A stretch of 64,000 nt of DNA from Desulfobaculum sp044987625 (GTDB lineage: Bacteria; Desulfobacterota; Desulfovibrionia; Desulfovibrionales; Desulfovibrionaceae): positions 1,116,001-1,180,000 of the forward strand of contig NZ_JBJDSB010000002.1 of assembly GCF_044987625.1 (NCBI RefSeq). Reading direction: 5' to 3'. Below the pieces are notes generated by a model, which made no database searches, was not told the DNA's origin, and saw nothing but the letters and a program-made list of their open reading frames with translations. This document shows, piece by piece, positions 9,457-20,365 of the stretch. Positions within the stretch are counted from its first letter, which is position 1. Every line of letters begins with the position of its first letter. The position numbers and the translations under genes were made by a program.

Positions 9457-10182
9457 ATGCCTTCACTTGCAGTCAATATCGATCATATCGCCACGCTTCG
9501 TCAGGCCCGCCTCGGTAAAGAGCCGGACCCGGTCACCGCCGCCCACCTTTCGGAGCTGGCCGGTGCGCAGTGCATTATCTGCCACCTGCGCGAAGACCGC
9601 CGCCACATTCAGGACCGGGACGTGGACCTGCTGCGCGCCACCGTCAAAACCCGCCTGAACCTTGAAATGGCCGCCACTGATGAAATGCAGGGCATCTGCC
9701 TGCGCACGCGCCCGGACATCATCTGCCTCGTCCCCGAAAAGCGCGAGGAGCTCACCACCGAGGGCGGCCTTGACGTGGCCTCCCGCGTGGAGGAACTGTC
9801 CAACTACTTGGAGCCAATCCACGCGCAGGGCATTGAATCCAGCCTGTTCATCGACGCGGACCCGAAGCAGATTGAAGCCGCCGCCAAAATCGGCAACCAG
9901 TATATTGAGATACACACCGGCCACTACGCCGACGCAGAAACCCCGGCGCAGGCCAAGGCCGAGCTGGAAAAAATTCTGGCAGGCATCCGCCTTGCGCAGG
10001 ACCTTGGCCTGAAGGTGAACCTTGGGCACGGGCTGAACTATGTGAACATTCTGCCCTTTGCCAAGGTTCCCGGCATCAACGAATATTCCATCGGGCACAG
10101 CATCATCGCCCGCGCCGCCTACGTGGGCATCACGCAGGCCGTGCGCGAAATGAACGACATCGTCCGCGGATTCGTGGACTAG
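9457..10182 (+). CDS. pdxJ: Pyridoxine 5'-phosphate synthase PdxJ
   Basis: A 241-residue TIM-barrel enzyme that condenses 3-amino-2-oxopropyl phosphate with deoxyxylulose phosphate to give PNP in the DXP-dependent vitamin B6 route. Family segments are visible: VNIDHIATLRQAR at the start, CHLREDRRHIQDRDV, LVPEKREELTTEGGLD, EIHTGHYA and LGHGLNY. An AAGGA precedes the ATG. It is the first gene of a tightly packed operon running to about 16.0 kb. Confidence 0.97.
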   Translation: MPSLAVNIDHIATLRQARLGKEPDPVTAAHLSELAGAQCIICHLREDRRHIQDRDVDLLRATVKTRLNLEMAATDEMQGICLRTRPDIICLVPEKREELTTEGGLDVASRVEELSNYLEPIHAQGIESSLFIDADPKQIEAAAKIGNQYIEIHTGHYADAETPAQAKAELEKILAGIRLAQDLGLKVNLGHGLNYVNILPFAKVPGINEYSIGHSIIARAAYVGITQAVREMNDIVRGFVD

Positions 10183-10190
10183 GAACGCCG

Positions 10191-10568
10191 ATGATAGTTG
10201 GGCTTGGTCTGGATGTGGTGGAACTCTCGCGCATTGAGCGCATGCTGGAGAAGCACCCCGAGCGCTTTCTCGCCCGCATCCTGACCCCGGCAGAGCGAGA
10301 CGCCATGCCGGCACACACACCCGTCCCCTACGTGGCCGCGCGCTTTGCGGCCAAGGAGGCCGCCGCCAAGGCACTTGGCACCGGCATCGCCGAGGGGGTA
10401 GGATTTCAGACAATGGAAGTGCAGCGCGAGGCCAGCGGACAGCCGCGCCTCGTCCTGCATGGACCGGCCAAAGACCGCGCAAGAACCCTTGGCGCGGACA
10501 ACGCACATATCACCCTGACGCATGGCCGCGACATCGCCGCCGCCGTCGTCGTTTTGGAGAAGATGTAG
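10191..10568 (+). CDS. acpS: Holo-[acyl-carrier-protein] synthase AcpS
   Basis: A 125-residue 4'-phosphopantetheinyl transferase of the AcpS type. The metal-binding GLGLDVVELSRIE is at the N-terminus and RFAAKEAAAKALGTG follows, carrying the catalytic Glu-Lys. It converts apo-ACP to holo-ACP. The start is 8 bp after the pdxJ stop. The pdxJ-acpS pairing is common in proteobacteria. Confidence 0.95.
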   Translation: MIVGLGLDVVELSRIERMLEKHPERFLARILTPAERDAMPAHTPVPYVAARFAAKEAAAKALGTGIAEGVGFQTMEVQREASGQPRLVLHGPAKDRARTLGADNAHITLTHGRDIAAAVVVLEKM

Positions 10569-10569
10569 A

Positions 10570-12138
10570 ATGGAGATGTACCACGCAGTCCCCCTGCCCA
10601 CGCCGGAAGAAATGGCCGCCTGGGACCACGCAACCATTGAGGACTTCGGCCTGAGGCAGGAAGTGCTGATGGAAAATGCCGGCCTTGGCGCCTATGGCGT
10701 GCTGGAAGAGGCCATCGGCCCCGTGGAGGGGCTTTTGGCACTGGTGGTCGCCGGTTCCGGCAACAACGGCGGCGACGCGTTCTGCCTCGCCCGCCATCTG
10801 GCCAACTCCGGCGCGCAAGTCGTGGTGCTGCACACCGGCAAAAAAAAGGCCTACCGCGGCGCAGCCGCCGTCAATATGCGCCTTGCGCAGAAGATGGGCA
10901 TCCAGCTTGAATTCCTCGCGCCCGGGCACAGCCTGATTGAAATCTCGCAGGAATACGGCATGCCGGACATCATTGTCGACGGCCTGCTGGGCACCGGGTT
11001 CACCGGCGCACTGCGCGAGGACGCCCTGCGCATCGTCGAGGACGTCAACCTGCTTGGCGAGGACTCCTACGTTATGGCGCTGGATACGCCCTCCGGCCTT
11101 TCCGGCCTCACGGGCGAGCCGTGTCCCGTCGCCGTCCGCGCCGATGTCACCGTCACTTTTGAGGCCGCAAAACTTGGCCTCGCCCTGCCCGTTGCCACGG
11201 AATACACCGGCGACGTGCACGTCTGCGGCATCGGCATCCCCGAATTTATCAAGAACTCCTCCCCGGCCACCTTCGGCATGCTCACCGACGGCGTGCTGGA
11301 CCTGCTGCCCACCCCGCATCCCGAGATGCACAAGGGCACCGCAGGGCACGTGCTGGTCATTGGCGGCAGCACCGGACTCACCGGCGCGCCGCATCTGGCT
11401 GCCCTTGGCGCGCTGCGCGCCGGAGCGGGCATGGTCACCGTAGCCTGCCCCGCCGCCCTCGCGCTGGAGGTCAAGGCCGGTTCCCCGGACATCATGACCC
11501 TGCCGCTGGGTTCCGGTTCCAACTGGAACGAAAGCATGGCCCACGACCTGCGCGAGCATCTGCCGCGCTTTACCACCATTCTCATTGGTCCCGGCATGGG
11601 CCGCGATGAACGCGCCCTCGGCTTCCTGCGCGCCCTTGCGGAACTGGACCTGCCAAACGTGGTGCTGGACGCCGACGCGCTGTTCTGGCTTGCCGAGGCT
11701 CCCGGCCTCATCAAGCACATGGACGCCCCGGCCGTCATCACACCCCACCCCGGCGAAGCGGCCCGCCTGCTCGGCTGCACCACCGACGAAGTGCAGGCCG
11801 ACCGTCTTGGCCACGCCCTGACGCTGGCCCACAACACGGACAGCGTCACCGTGCTCAAGGGTGCGGGTAGCATCATCGCACTGCCCGATGGCCGCGCCTT
11901 TGTTTCGCCCTTTGCCGTATCCAATCTGGCGGTTGCCGGTTCTGGAGACGTGCTTGCCGGACTGGTTGCCAGCCTCATGGCCCGTGCGGCGGACCCCGAG
12001 GATGCCGCCTGTCTTGGCGTGTACTGGCACGGCCTTGCCGGAGACCTGCTCGGCGCGGACTACCCCGCCCGTGGCAACACCGCCAGCGAAATCGCCCACG
12101 CCCTGCCGCGTGCGCTGAAGGAGACCGTCGATGCTTAA
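10570..12138 (+). CDS. nnr: Bifunctional NAD(P)HX epimerase / ADP-dependent NAD(P)HX dehydratase
   Basis: A 522-residue fusion that repairs hydrated NADH and NADPH. The N-terminal half is the YjeF epimerase (GSGNNGGDAFCLARHL near residue 60). The C-terminal half is a ribokinase-like dehydratase (GKGTAGHVLVIGGS-like start here HKGTAGHVLVIGGSTG, then TPHPGEAARLLG and VAGSGDVLAGLVASL). I started it at the ATG at 10570, directly after the acpS stop; the frame extends upstream inside acpS. It overlaps the next gene by 8 bp. Confidence 0.94.
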   Translation: MEMYHAVPLPTPEEMAAWDHATIEDFGLRQEVLMENAGLGAYGVLEEAIGPVEGLLALVVAGSGNNGGDAFCLARHLANSGAQVVVLHTGKKKAYRGAAAVNMRLAQKMGIQLEFLAPGHSLIEISQEYGMPDIIVDGLLGTGFTGALREDALRIVEDVNLLGEDSYVMALDTPSGLSGLTGEPCPVAVRADVTVTFEAAKLGLALPVATEYTGDVHVCGIGIPEFIKNSSPATFGMLTDGVLDLLPTPHPEMHKGTAGHVLVIGGSTGLTGAPHLAALGALRAGAGMVTVACPAALALEVKAGSPDIMTLPLGSGSNWNESMAHDLREHLPRFTTILIGPGMGRDERALGFLRALAELDLPNVVLDADALFWLAEAPGLIKHMDAPAVITPHPGEAARLLGCTTDEVQADRLGHALTLAHNTDSVTVLKGAGSIIALPDGRAFVSPFAVSNLAVAGSGDVLAGLVASLMARAADPEDAACLGVYWHGLAGDLLGADYPARGNTASEIAHALPRALKETVDA

Positions 12139-12601
12139 AGCCAAAGACATCATGACCAAGGACCCCATAACGCTCTACCCCGACGACGAAATCACCGTCG
12201 CCGCCCAGACCATGCTGGAAAAAGGCATCAACGGCCTGCCCGTACTGGACGAAGGGGGCAGCGTGGTGGGCATCCTGTGCCAGAGCGACCTTGTGGCCCA
12301 GCAGAAAAAGCTGAATCTGCCCTCGGTCTTCACCCTGCTGGACGGCATCATTCCCTTTTCCTCCACCCGCGACCTTGAGCGCGAGATGGAAAAGATGACG
12401 GCCATGACCGTTGCTCAGGCCATGACGGAATCGCCCGTCACGGTCAGCCCCGAGACCTCCCTTGACGAGGTCGCCTCCATCATCGTGGAAAAGCGCTTCC
12501 ATACGCTGCCCGTGGTGGATGGCACCCATCTTGTGGGCGTTATCGGCAAGGAAGACATCCTGCGCACCCTCATCCCCCAGCCGTCCGAGGACGATGAATA
12601 G
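12131..12601 (+). CDS. Two-CBS-domain protein
   Basis: A 156-residue protein made of a CBS pair: first repeat from KAKDIMTKDPITL, second from VAQAMTESPVTVSP. CBS pairs usually sense adenine nucleotides. No catalytic domain is attached, so it is a stand-alone regulatory module of unknown partner. It overlaps nnr by 8 bp and is 6 bp from tsaE, so it is co-translated with NAD(P)HX repair and tRNA modification genes. Confidence 0.88.
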   Translation: MLKAKDIMTKDPITLYPDDEITVAAQTMLEKGINGLPVLDEGGSVVGILCQSDLVAQQKKLNLPSVFTLLDGIIPFSSTRDLEREMEKMTAMTVAQAMTESPVTVSPETSLDEVASIIVEKRFHTLPVVDGTHLVGVIGKEDILRTLIPQPSEDDE

Positions 12602-12607
12602 CGCGTC

Positions 12608-13084
12608 ATGACCATCACCGTGCATCTTGAAGACGAAGCCGCCACCCTCGCGCTGGGCCAACGCCTGGCGCGGGCGGTGGCGGATGACGCCACAGGGCTG
12701 AACGTTTTACTCTGCGGCGAGCTTGGCGCAGGCAAGACCACACTGGTGCGCGGCCTTGTCGCCGCCTTGCCCGGGGGCGAAGACGCCCGCGTCTCCAGCC
12801 CCAGCTTCAACATTATGAACCTGTATCCCACCACTCCCGAGACGGCGCACTTTGACCTCTACCGTCTTGAATTTCAGGAACCGGACGAGTCCCTTCTGGA
12901 ATTCCTCGCCGACGATGAGACCCTTGTGCTTGTGGAGTGGTCGCAGTACCTCGACCGCGAGTTTTGGCCGGGGGATTATCTGCTTCTAACGTGGCAGCCC
13001 GCCCAAACGGGCCGCACGCTGGAACTGACGGCTCAGGGCGCAACCGCCACCGCGATTCTCCGCGCCGCCACGCACGAGGGCTAG
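12608..13084 (+). CDS. tsaE: tRNA threonylcarbamoyladenosine biosynthesis ATPase TsaE
   Basis: A 158-residue P-loop ATPase of the TsaE/YjeE family. Walker A is GELGAGKTTLVRG, followed by VSSPSFNIMN and HFDLYRLE, both family hallmarks. TsaE drives the TsaBD complex in t6A37 formation on ANN-decoding tRNAs. It is in the same operon as nnr, a common arrangement. Confidence 0.95.
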   Translation: MTITVHLEDEAATLALGQRLARAVADDATGLNVLLCGELGAGKTTLVRGLVAALPGGEDARVSSPSFNIMNLYPTTPETAHFDLYRLEFQEPDESLLEFLADDETLVLVEWSQYLDREFWPGDYLLLTWQPAQTGRTLELTAQGATATAILRAATHEG

Positions 13085-13148
13085 CCGCCCCGCGTGCCCC
13101 AAGGCGCCGCGCAACACACCCCAACACTTAGTGAGGAGCTTAGCTTCA

Positions 13149-14381
13149 ATGGCCATCATCGTTCAGAAGTTCGGCGGCACCTCGGTCGCCAACCTCGACT
13201 GCATGCGCAAGGTGCAGACCAAGGTGGAAAAGGCCCTCGCCGACGGGTACAAGGTCGTCGTCGTGCTGTCCGCCATGGCAGGCGAGACAAACCGGCTTAT
13301 CGACCTTGCCAAGGAATGGTCCACAGCCCCGGACCCAGCCGAGATGGATTCCCTCGTCTCCACGGGCGAACAGGTTTCCGTTGCCCTCTTCTCCATGCTG
13401 CTGAAAGACGCAGGGATCAAAGCCCGCTCCATTCTGGGCTTTCAGGCCGAGATCACCACAGACAAAAAATATGGCCGCGCCCGTATTCTGGACATCAACG
13501 CCGACAACATGAAACGCCAGCTTGAGGACCACGATGTGTTGGTCGTGGCTGGTTTTCAGGGCTGTGACGACCAGCGCCGCATCACCACGCTGGGCCGTGG
13601 CGGCTCGGATACGTCCGCCGTTGCACTTGCCGTTGCAGTTGGGGCCGATCTTTGCGAAATTTTCACTGATGTGGACGGCGTGTACACCACGGACCCCAAC
13701 ATCGTCTCCCGCGCCAAAAAGATCCCCAAAATCTCGTACGACGAGATGCTCGAAATGTCCTCCATGGGCGCCAAGGTCCTGCAGATTCGCTCCGTGGAGT
13801 TCGCCAAAAAATACAACATGACCGTTCACGTCCGGTCGACTTTTTCCGACTGTCCCGGAACGTACGTAACCCAGGAGGATGAAAGCATGGAAGCCGTTCT
13901 GGTTTCAGGCATCGCATATGACAAGGACCAGGCCCGCGTAACACTTCTGGACGTTGATGACCGTCCCGGTGTGGCGTCGTCGCTGTTCTCGCCCCTTGCC
14001 GACGCCGGAATCATCGTCGACATGATCATCCAGAATACCAGCCGCGACGGTGAAAAAACCGACATGACCTTCACCGTGCCCCGCGCCGACCTTGACCAGA
14101 CCATCAAAATTATTGATGAAATAAAGGAAACCCTCGGTACGCGGCAGACCCTGTACGACGAGCGCGTCTCCAAGGTGTCCGTCATTGGCGTTGGCATGCG
14201 CAGCCACTCCGGCGTTGCATCACGCATGTTCCAGGCCCTCAAGGCGGAAGGCATCAATATTTTGATGATCTCCACCTCCGAGATTAAGGTCACCTGCCTC
14301 ATCGAGGAAAAATACACCGAGTTGGCCGTGCGCACCCTGCACGAATCATTTGAACTGGAGAAAGAAGGAATGAAGTGTTGA
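13149..14381 (+). CDS. lysC: Aspartate kinase
   Basis: A 410-residue aspartokinase. KFGGTSVANLD is at the N-terminus, the ATP site TLGRGGSDTSAVALA is near residue 150, and two ACT-type regulatory segments lie in the last 150 residues (first near DDRPGVASSLFSPLADAGI, second near VGMRSHSGVASRMFQAL). It phosphorylates aspartate as the first step to lysine, threonine, methionine and, through threonine, isoleucine. The ATG at 13149 has AGGAG about 11 bases upstream. It ends 4 bp before cimA. Confidence 0.96.
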   Translation: MAIIVQKFGGTSVANLDCMRKVQTKVEKALADGYKVVVVLSAMAGETNRLIDLAKEWSTAPDPAEMDSLVSTGEQVSVALFSMLLKDAGIKARSILGFQAEITTDKKYGRARILDINADNMKRQLEDHDVLVVAGFQGCDDQRRITTLGRGGSDTSAVALAVAVGADLCEIFTDVDGVYTTDPNIVSRAKKIPKISYDEMLEMSSMGAKVLQIRSVEFAKKYNMTVHVRSTFSDCPGTYVTQEDESMEAVLVSGIAYDKDQARVTLLDVDDRPGVASSLFSPLADAGIIVDMIIQNTSRDGEKTDMTFTVPRADLDQTIKIIDEIKETLGTRQTLYDERVSKVSVIGVGMRSHSGVASRMFQALKAEGINILMISTSEIKVTCLIEEKYTELAVRTLHESFELEKEGMKC

Positions 14382-14385
14382 CGCC

Positions 14386-16032
<1,647 letters not shown>

Positions 16033-16042
16033 TCATTCTCTC

Positions 16043-16071
16043 CACCGGGCGCGGCCACCCCGCGCCCGGTG
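16043..16071. terminator. GC-rich hairpin after cimA
   Basis: A perfect 12-bp stem, CACCGGGCGCGG (16043-16054) against 16060-16071, 10 bp past the cimA stop. No T-run follows, so termination would be weak or Rho-assisted. Confidence 0.45.
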
Positions 16072-16114
16072 CTGACAGCACAGCAGACGACCTGCGCTCC
16101 AAGGAGCCTCGACT

Positions 16115-16939
16115 ATGAGCGTTACCATCACACTCCTCATCGACAACACGGCCCATCTTCCGCACCTCGCTCATGAGCATGGATTTTCCTGCGCCGTTAC
16201 ACCGGCTGACGGCAGCCTGTGGCTATGGGATACCGGCGCCAGCGCGGCCTTTTTGAAAAACGCCGATGCCCTCGGCATTCCGGCGCACGAAGCGCGGGGG
16301 ATTATCCTTTCGCACGGGCACTGGGACCATGCGGGCGGACTCGCTCCCCTTCTGGAACGCGGCTTTACCGGCGCCGTGTACGCGCACCCCGCCTACCAGC
16401 GCGAGCGCTACTCCTGCCACCCCGGCGAGGAGTCCCGATATATCGGCGTCCCCAAGCTCTCCGACCATCTGCCGCGCCCGGACGTGCGCGGCGTAGCAGA
16501 TGGCTTCAGAATCGGCGACGATATCACCGTGGTGACGGATATCCACCGCGAACCGGGCCAATACGAGGCCACCAAGGACTTCTATACGGATACGGACTGC
16601 ACGCAGCCCGACTCCGTACCCGACGACGCGTGCCTGCTTATCCCCACCGCCAAGGGCATGGTCCTGCTCCTTGGCTGTTGCCACAGCGGCATGGCTAACA
16701 CCCTCGGTCATATCCGCGAGCGCTTCGGGCTGGACCAAATCTACGCCGTTATCGGCGGCACGCACCTTATGGACGCGCCGGACTCCGCCATCCGTGAAAG
16801 CGTGGACGCCCTCAAGGCGGCGCGCGTTCAGCATATCTATCCCGCGCACTGCACCGGCAAACGCGGCTTTGAAGCGCTGGAAAAACTACTGCCCGGCAAG
16901 GTCCACCCCACTGGCGGCGGGCATTCGCTGACGTTCTAA
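16115..16939 (+). CDS. MBL-fold metallohydrolase
   Basis: A 274-residue metallo-beta-lactamase-fold protein. The metal motif is LSHGHWDHAGG, with further ligand-like motifs GCCHSGMAN and YPAHCTGK. The layout resembles the group annotated as 7,8-dihydropterin-6-yl-methyl-4-aminobenzene 5'-phosphate synthase-like hydrolases. The substrate cannot be told from sequence. It follows the biosynthetic operon after an 82-bp gap that contains a hairpin. Confidence 0.85.
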   Translation: MSVTITLLIDNTAHLPHLAHEHGFSCAVTPADGSLWLWDTGASAAFLKNADALGIPAHEARGIILSHGHWDHAGGLAPLLERGFTGAVYAHPAYQRERYSCHPGEESRYIGVPKLSDHLPRPDVRGVADGFRIGDDITVVTDIHREPGQYEATKDFYTDTDCTQPDSVPDDACLLIPTAKGMVLLLGCCHSGMANTLGHIRERFGLDQIYAVIGGTHLMDAPDSAIRESVDALKAARVQHIYPAHCTGKRGFEALEKLLPGKVHPTGGGHSLTF

Positions 16940-16947
16940 GTGCGCAT

Positions 16948-16984
16948 GCTGTGGCGGCCACGCGCAGGCATACGCCGCCACAGC
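16948..16984. repeat. Inverted repeat (hairpin) after the MBL gene
   Basis: GCTGTGGCGG (16948-16957) is matched by CCGCCACAGC (16975-16984) with a 17-base loop. It lies just past the MBL stop and may act as a weak terminator; there is no T-run. Confidence 0.4.
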
Positions 16985-17039
16985 GCTCCGCGTACGGGGC
17001 GGCGTTGCCGTCCTGTTATAACGCCTGGCACGCCCCACT

Positions 17040-18734
17040 TTGCACAACATTCCCTGCCAGAAGCTCGACACGCGCCCCAAGCAGGTGCAACATCATATGA
17101 ACCAGCTTCGCCTGCTCCGGGCGCGCCTCGCGCGCCTTGGATTCCGACTCGACGTCTACGGCAGGAGTTTTGCAAAGACAGCCATGAACACACAACTTTC
17201 TGGCACTTTTGACGATACAACATACATGAACCGGTCCCGAACTCCGTTGCCGAACCTCTCCGCACGCCTTGCTGCGTCCGCCCCCTCCCTTGCCGCCACA
17301 CTGCGGCGGGTCTGGCCCCGCGCCCTGCGCAGGCTAAGCCCACAGGAGAGCGCGGCGCTCATCGCCTTTGCGCGCAGCACGCCGCCTACGCGGCTTCCTG
17401 GCGTGCTGCTGCTCCCGTGCGCCAGCGCCATACGCCGCGCCGCACGGGGCTTTTGCCACGCCATGCGCCGCGGCGAGATTTGGCAACGCGGCGGCCTGTA
17501 CCCAGCCGTCATTTCCTTGGCGGTGTTTAGCCTTTTCTGCGCCGAATACGCTCTTATTCAGTTCAGCGCGCCTGCGGCCCCCATAGCGCAGGTGGCGCGC
17601 TTCCATCAGATGTCGCAGGACCAGCAGGCCATGCTGAAGCGGTATCTGCCGCTCTATCCCGCCACGCAGGACGTACGCTTCTCCGTAGGCTCGTTTACGC
17701 GGGCGCAGACGCTAGGCGCGCCGTGGCGCACCAACGCCGCCCTTGCGGAGGTGGTCCACACCGCACGCGCGCCGCACCCGCTGCTGGCCGTGTCCCCGGC
17801 CATGCTCCCCACAGCGCCGCTCATGGCGTCCGTCCGCGGCAAGGTGCGTCATCATATTGTCCGCATGCCCGTGGACAAGCAGGCCTTCCACCCGCTGGAC
17901 AAGGAACGCTTCCTCGCCTTTGCCAGCACCTCGTCCAACCTGCGGCGCATGTTCGCCGCCGTGCCCACCACCATGCCGGACCTCGCCAGCCTTGAGCCGC
18001 GTCCGGCCTCGGCCATAGCGCCGCCCACAACGCGCCTTGACGCCATCCGCGCCAAGCTGGCCAAACGGCGGGAACTGGGCAAGCTCTGCGCGCTGTTTGA
18101 ATCCGGCATCCACGGCTCGCGCGCCATTGGCTACGACCCCGACGGCGGCACATCCTACGGCAAGTATCAGATGTCCTCGCGCAAGGGCACGGTTCGGCGC
18201 TTTATCCGCTATCTGGACCACAGGGCCCCCAGCCTCGCGCGGCGCCTTAAAGGCGGCGCGGCCAATACCGGCAGTACGCGCGGCACACTGCCCACTAAAT
18301 GGCGGCGCGTGGCGGACAATTACCCCGGCCTGTTCGAGCGCCTGCAGGACGACTTTATCCACAACAACTACTACACCCCCACCCTGCGCGACATCCGCAT
18401 GCGCACGGGCATCGACCCTTCCCGCCACCCGGCCATTCTGCGCGAAGTGCTGTGGAGCACCGCGGTGCAGCACGGACCACGTGGCGGCGCATATATCTTT
18501 GAGCGAGCGGAGCTTAAGGCCCGCCTGCGCCCCGCACGCGACTACCACCGCGCCCTGATTATGGAAATTTTCCGCGAGCGCGAGCGCCGCATCCGTCGCC
18601 ACAGCCACCCCCGCCAGCTCAAGGGCCTCATCCGCCGCCTGCGGGAAGAACGTAAAATAGCCCTGACAGCTCTACAAAAACCCGTGGACTACGCAAAACT
18701 CTCGCGTTCCATCCGCGCTAAGGGCATCCTGTAG
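17040..18734 (+). CDS. Membrane-anchored protein with lysozyme-like C-terminal domain
   Basis: Up to 564 residues. A basic N-terminal segment is followed by one hydrophobic helix (GLYPAVISLAVFSLFCAEYA, about residues 155-175). A spacer precedes a C-terminal domain with FESGIHGSRAIGYDPDGGTS, YGKYQMSSRKG, and QHGPRGGAYIF. The pattern of an acidic residue, a Gly-rich stretch and GTSYGKYQ resembles muramidase-like or lytic transglycosylase-like folds used by phages and secretion systems. The glutamate in FESG would be the natural catalytic acid. I do not recognise an exact family. The start is uncertain: ATGs at 17097, 17184 and 17226 are alternatives and none has a strong ribosome site. Confidence 0.6.
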   Translation: MHNIPCQKLDTRPKQVQHHMNQLRLLRARLARLGFRLDVYGRSFAKTAMNTQLSGTFDDTTYMNRSRTPLPNLSARLAASAPSLAATLRRVWPRALRRLSPQESAALIAFARSTPPTRLPGVLLLPCASAIRRAARGFCHAMRRGEIWQRGGLYPAVISLAVFSLFCAEYALIQFSAPAAPIAQVARFHQMSQDQQAMLKRYLPLYPATQDVRFSVGSFTRAQTLGAPWRTNAALAEVVHTARAPHPLLAVSPAMLPTAPLMASVRGKVRHHIVRMPVDKQAFHPLDKERFLAFASTSSNLRRMFAAVPTTMPDLASLEPRPASAIAPPTTRLDAIRAKLAKRRELGKLCALFESGIHGSRAIGYDPDGGTSYGKYQMSSRKGTVRRFIRYLDHRAPSLARRLKGGAANTGSTRGTLPTKWRRVADNYPGLFERLQDDFIHNNYYTPTLRDIRMRTGIDPSRHPAILREVLWSTAVQHGPRGGAYIFERAELKARLRPARDYHRALIMEIFRERERRIRRHSHPRQLKGLIRRLREERKIALTALQKPVDYAKLSRSIRAKGIL

Positions 18735-18952
18735 ACGCACAATGCACGCGTCTTGTCGCAATGGGCACGCAGCGCGGCCATGCCTCACTTTCCCTCTCTA
18801 CCGATCCATATTCCCGCCCCATCAGCACGCTTGCTAAGGGGAGTCATTGCATGATAGAGCGCATCATAAGTCCCTGATTCACAAGGATTGTGCTCATTCA
18901 ATGCGCGGCCTTAGCCCGCTTGCACCATACTGCCGCAATGCAGAGGTTCATA

Positions 18953-20314
18953 ATGACAGAGAGAAAGGATGTCCTCGTTCTGGCTGTTGACGCCAACCCG
19001 TCACTGCAAAAGATCATTTCCCGCCACTTGCATGACGGAGGGTACAACGCCGTGCTCCTTGCCGGAAGCATCCCAGAGGCGTGGAATATCCTCACACAAA
19101 AGGACATCGGTCTCGTCATTTGCGACCTTGTGGTGGGGCAGCACAGCGGGGTCGCCTTGCTCCAGCGCATCCGTCAGTCGCCCAAAATCGGCAAACTCCC
19201 CGTCGTGGTCATGTCCGCAAAAAAGGACAAGCGCATCGTCACCGCCGCCGCCCGCGCCGGTGCTTCCGCCTTTTTGGTCAAACCCTTCTCGCAGGACACG
19301 CTGCTGGCCACAGTAGAGAAAGCCATTTCGCACTCCGCCAAAAAGGCGCAGGCCCCCGCCCCCACCAGTCAGGACGCCCAAAAGGTGCTGGATGCCGGGT
19401 TCAAGGCGTTGGACGAACGCGACCCGGACAAGGCCATTGCCTATTTTTCCAAAGCCGTGAAGGCCAGCCCCAAAAGCGCGGACGCCTTCCGCGGCCTCGC
19501 CTACGCCTGCAAAGCCAAAAAGCAGGACGATAAATTTGCCCAGTTCCTCCTGACAGCGGGCAAGGTGCACGTGGAGAACGGAGAATTTTCCGAGGCGGAA
19601 AAGCTTTTTCTGGAGCACCGCCGCCACGACGCGGGCGCCCCCAGCCCCTTTGCCGAATGCGCCCGCGCCCTCGCGGAAAAGGAAGACTACGAGCCAGCGG
19701 CCCGGCTGTACGAACGCGCTCTCATTCTGGACCCGGACAATACCGAGCTTCTCATTGGCAGTGCGGAAGCGCTCTCGCATGTGGGCAAAGGGGATACCGC
19801 CAAGGAACGTCTGGAACTCGCCCTTGCCGCCAATGACGACGCGCCGCAGGCCCGCAAACTGTGGAAGAACCTCACCGGTAAAAGCTGGAGTCAAACCACG
19901 AAGGATCGCGCCAAGGCCGAGGCGGACGGCGCGGACCGGCGCGAGGCCGTCCGTTTTTGGGTGCCGGACCTGCTGCTGGAGCTTTCCGGCTACGAGGACC
20001 ACTTTGCCATTACGGAACTGAGTATGGGGTCTGTGGCTTTTAGCCCGCAGGAGCAAACCTTCACCATGGATGCGTCCATCCCCGCCAAAATTTTGCACCT
20101 CACCGAAAACGGCGTGACGCCGGAGCTGAAACACCTCACCCTCACCGTTGCCCGTGTGGAGGAGGAAAAAATCGGCTGTCTGCTCGGGGAACTTACCCCG
20201 GAGCAGGAAACCCGCCTTGGCGAAATTCTGGAGGCCGCGCAAGAGCGGCAGATTGAAAACAAGCAGAAGGAAAAGACCGACATCGGCTTTGATATCGACA
20301 TGCTGTTTATGTAG
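18953..20314 (+). CDS. Response regulator with TPR repeats and PilZ-like C-terminal domain
   Basis: A 453-residue protein. Residues 6-125 form a receiver domain with the phospho-acceptor in VICDLV (Asp58) and the conserved lysine in FLVKPF. Helical TPR-type repeats fill about 140-320. The C-terminus begins DRREAVRFWVPDLLLEL and contains ELSMGSVAF, which is PilZ-like, but the full RxxxR...DxSxxG consensus is relaxed, so c-di-GMP binding is uncertain. The ATG at 18953 has AGAGG 7 bases upstream; the frame opens earlier at 18890. No sensor kinase is adjacent. Confidence 0.78.
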   Translation: MTERKDVLVLAVDANPSLQKIISRHLHDGGYNAVLLAGSIPEAWNILTQKDIGLVICDLVVGQHSGVALLQRIRQSPKIGKLPVVVMSAKKDKRIVTAAARAGASAFLVKPFSQDTLLATVEKAISHSAKKAQAPAPTSQDAQKVLDAGFKALDERDPDKAIAYFSKAVKASPKSADAFRGLAYACKAKKQDDKFAQFLLTAGKVHVENGEFSEAEKLFLEHRRHDAGAPSPFAECARALAEKEDYEPAARLYERALILDPDNTELLIGSAEALSHVGKGDTAKERLELALAANDDAPQARKLWKNLTGKSWSQTTKDRAKAEADGADRREAVRFWVPDLLLELSGYEDHFAITELSMGSVAFSPQEQTFTMDASIPAKILHLTENGVTPELKHLTLTVARVEEEKIGCLLGELTPEQETRLGEILEAAQERQIENKQKEKTDIGFDIDMLFM

Positions 20315-20321
20315 CAAAGCA

Positions 20322-20365
20322 AGCCCCCGCTCCATGCCGAATCATTCGGCCTGAACGCGGGGGCT
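20322..20365. terminator. Branched hairpin after the response regulator
   Basis: AGCCCCCGC (20322-20330) pairs with GCGGGGGCT (20357-20365), enclosing a second small stem GCCGAA/TTCGGC. No T-run follows on the plus strand; it probably marks the 3' end of the gene at 20314. Confidence 0.5.

Noticed and set aside
10510..12168. A 552-codon minus-strand frame across nnr
   Set aside because: Antisense shadow of a conserved bifunctional enzyme; no start signal or domain.
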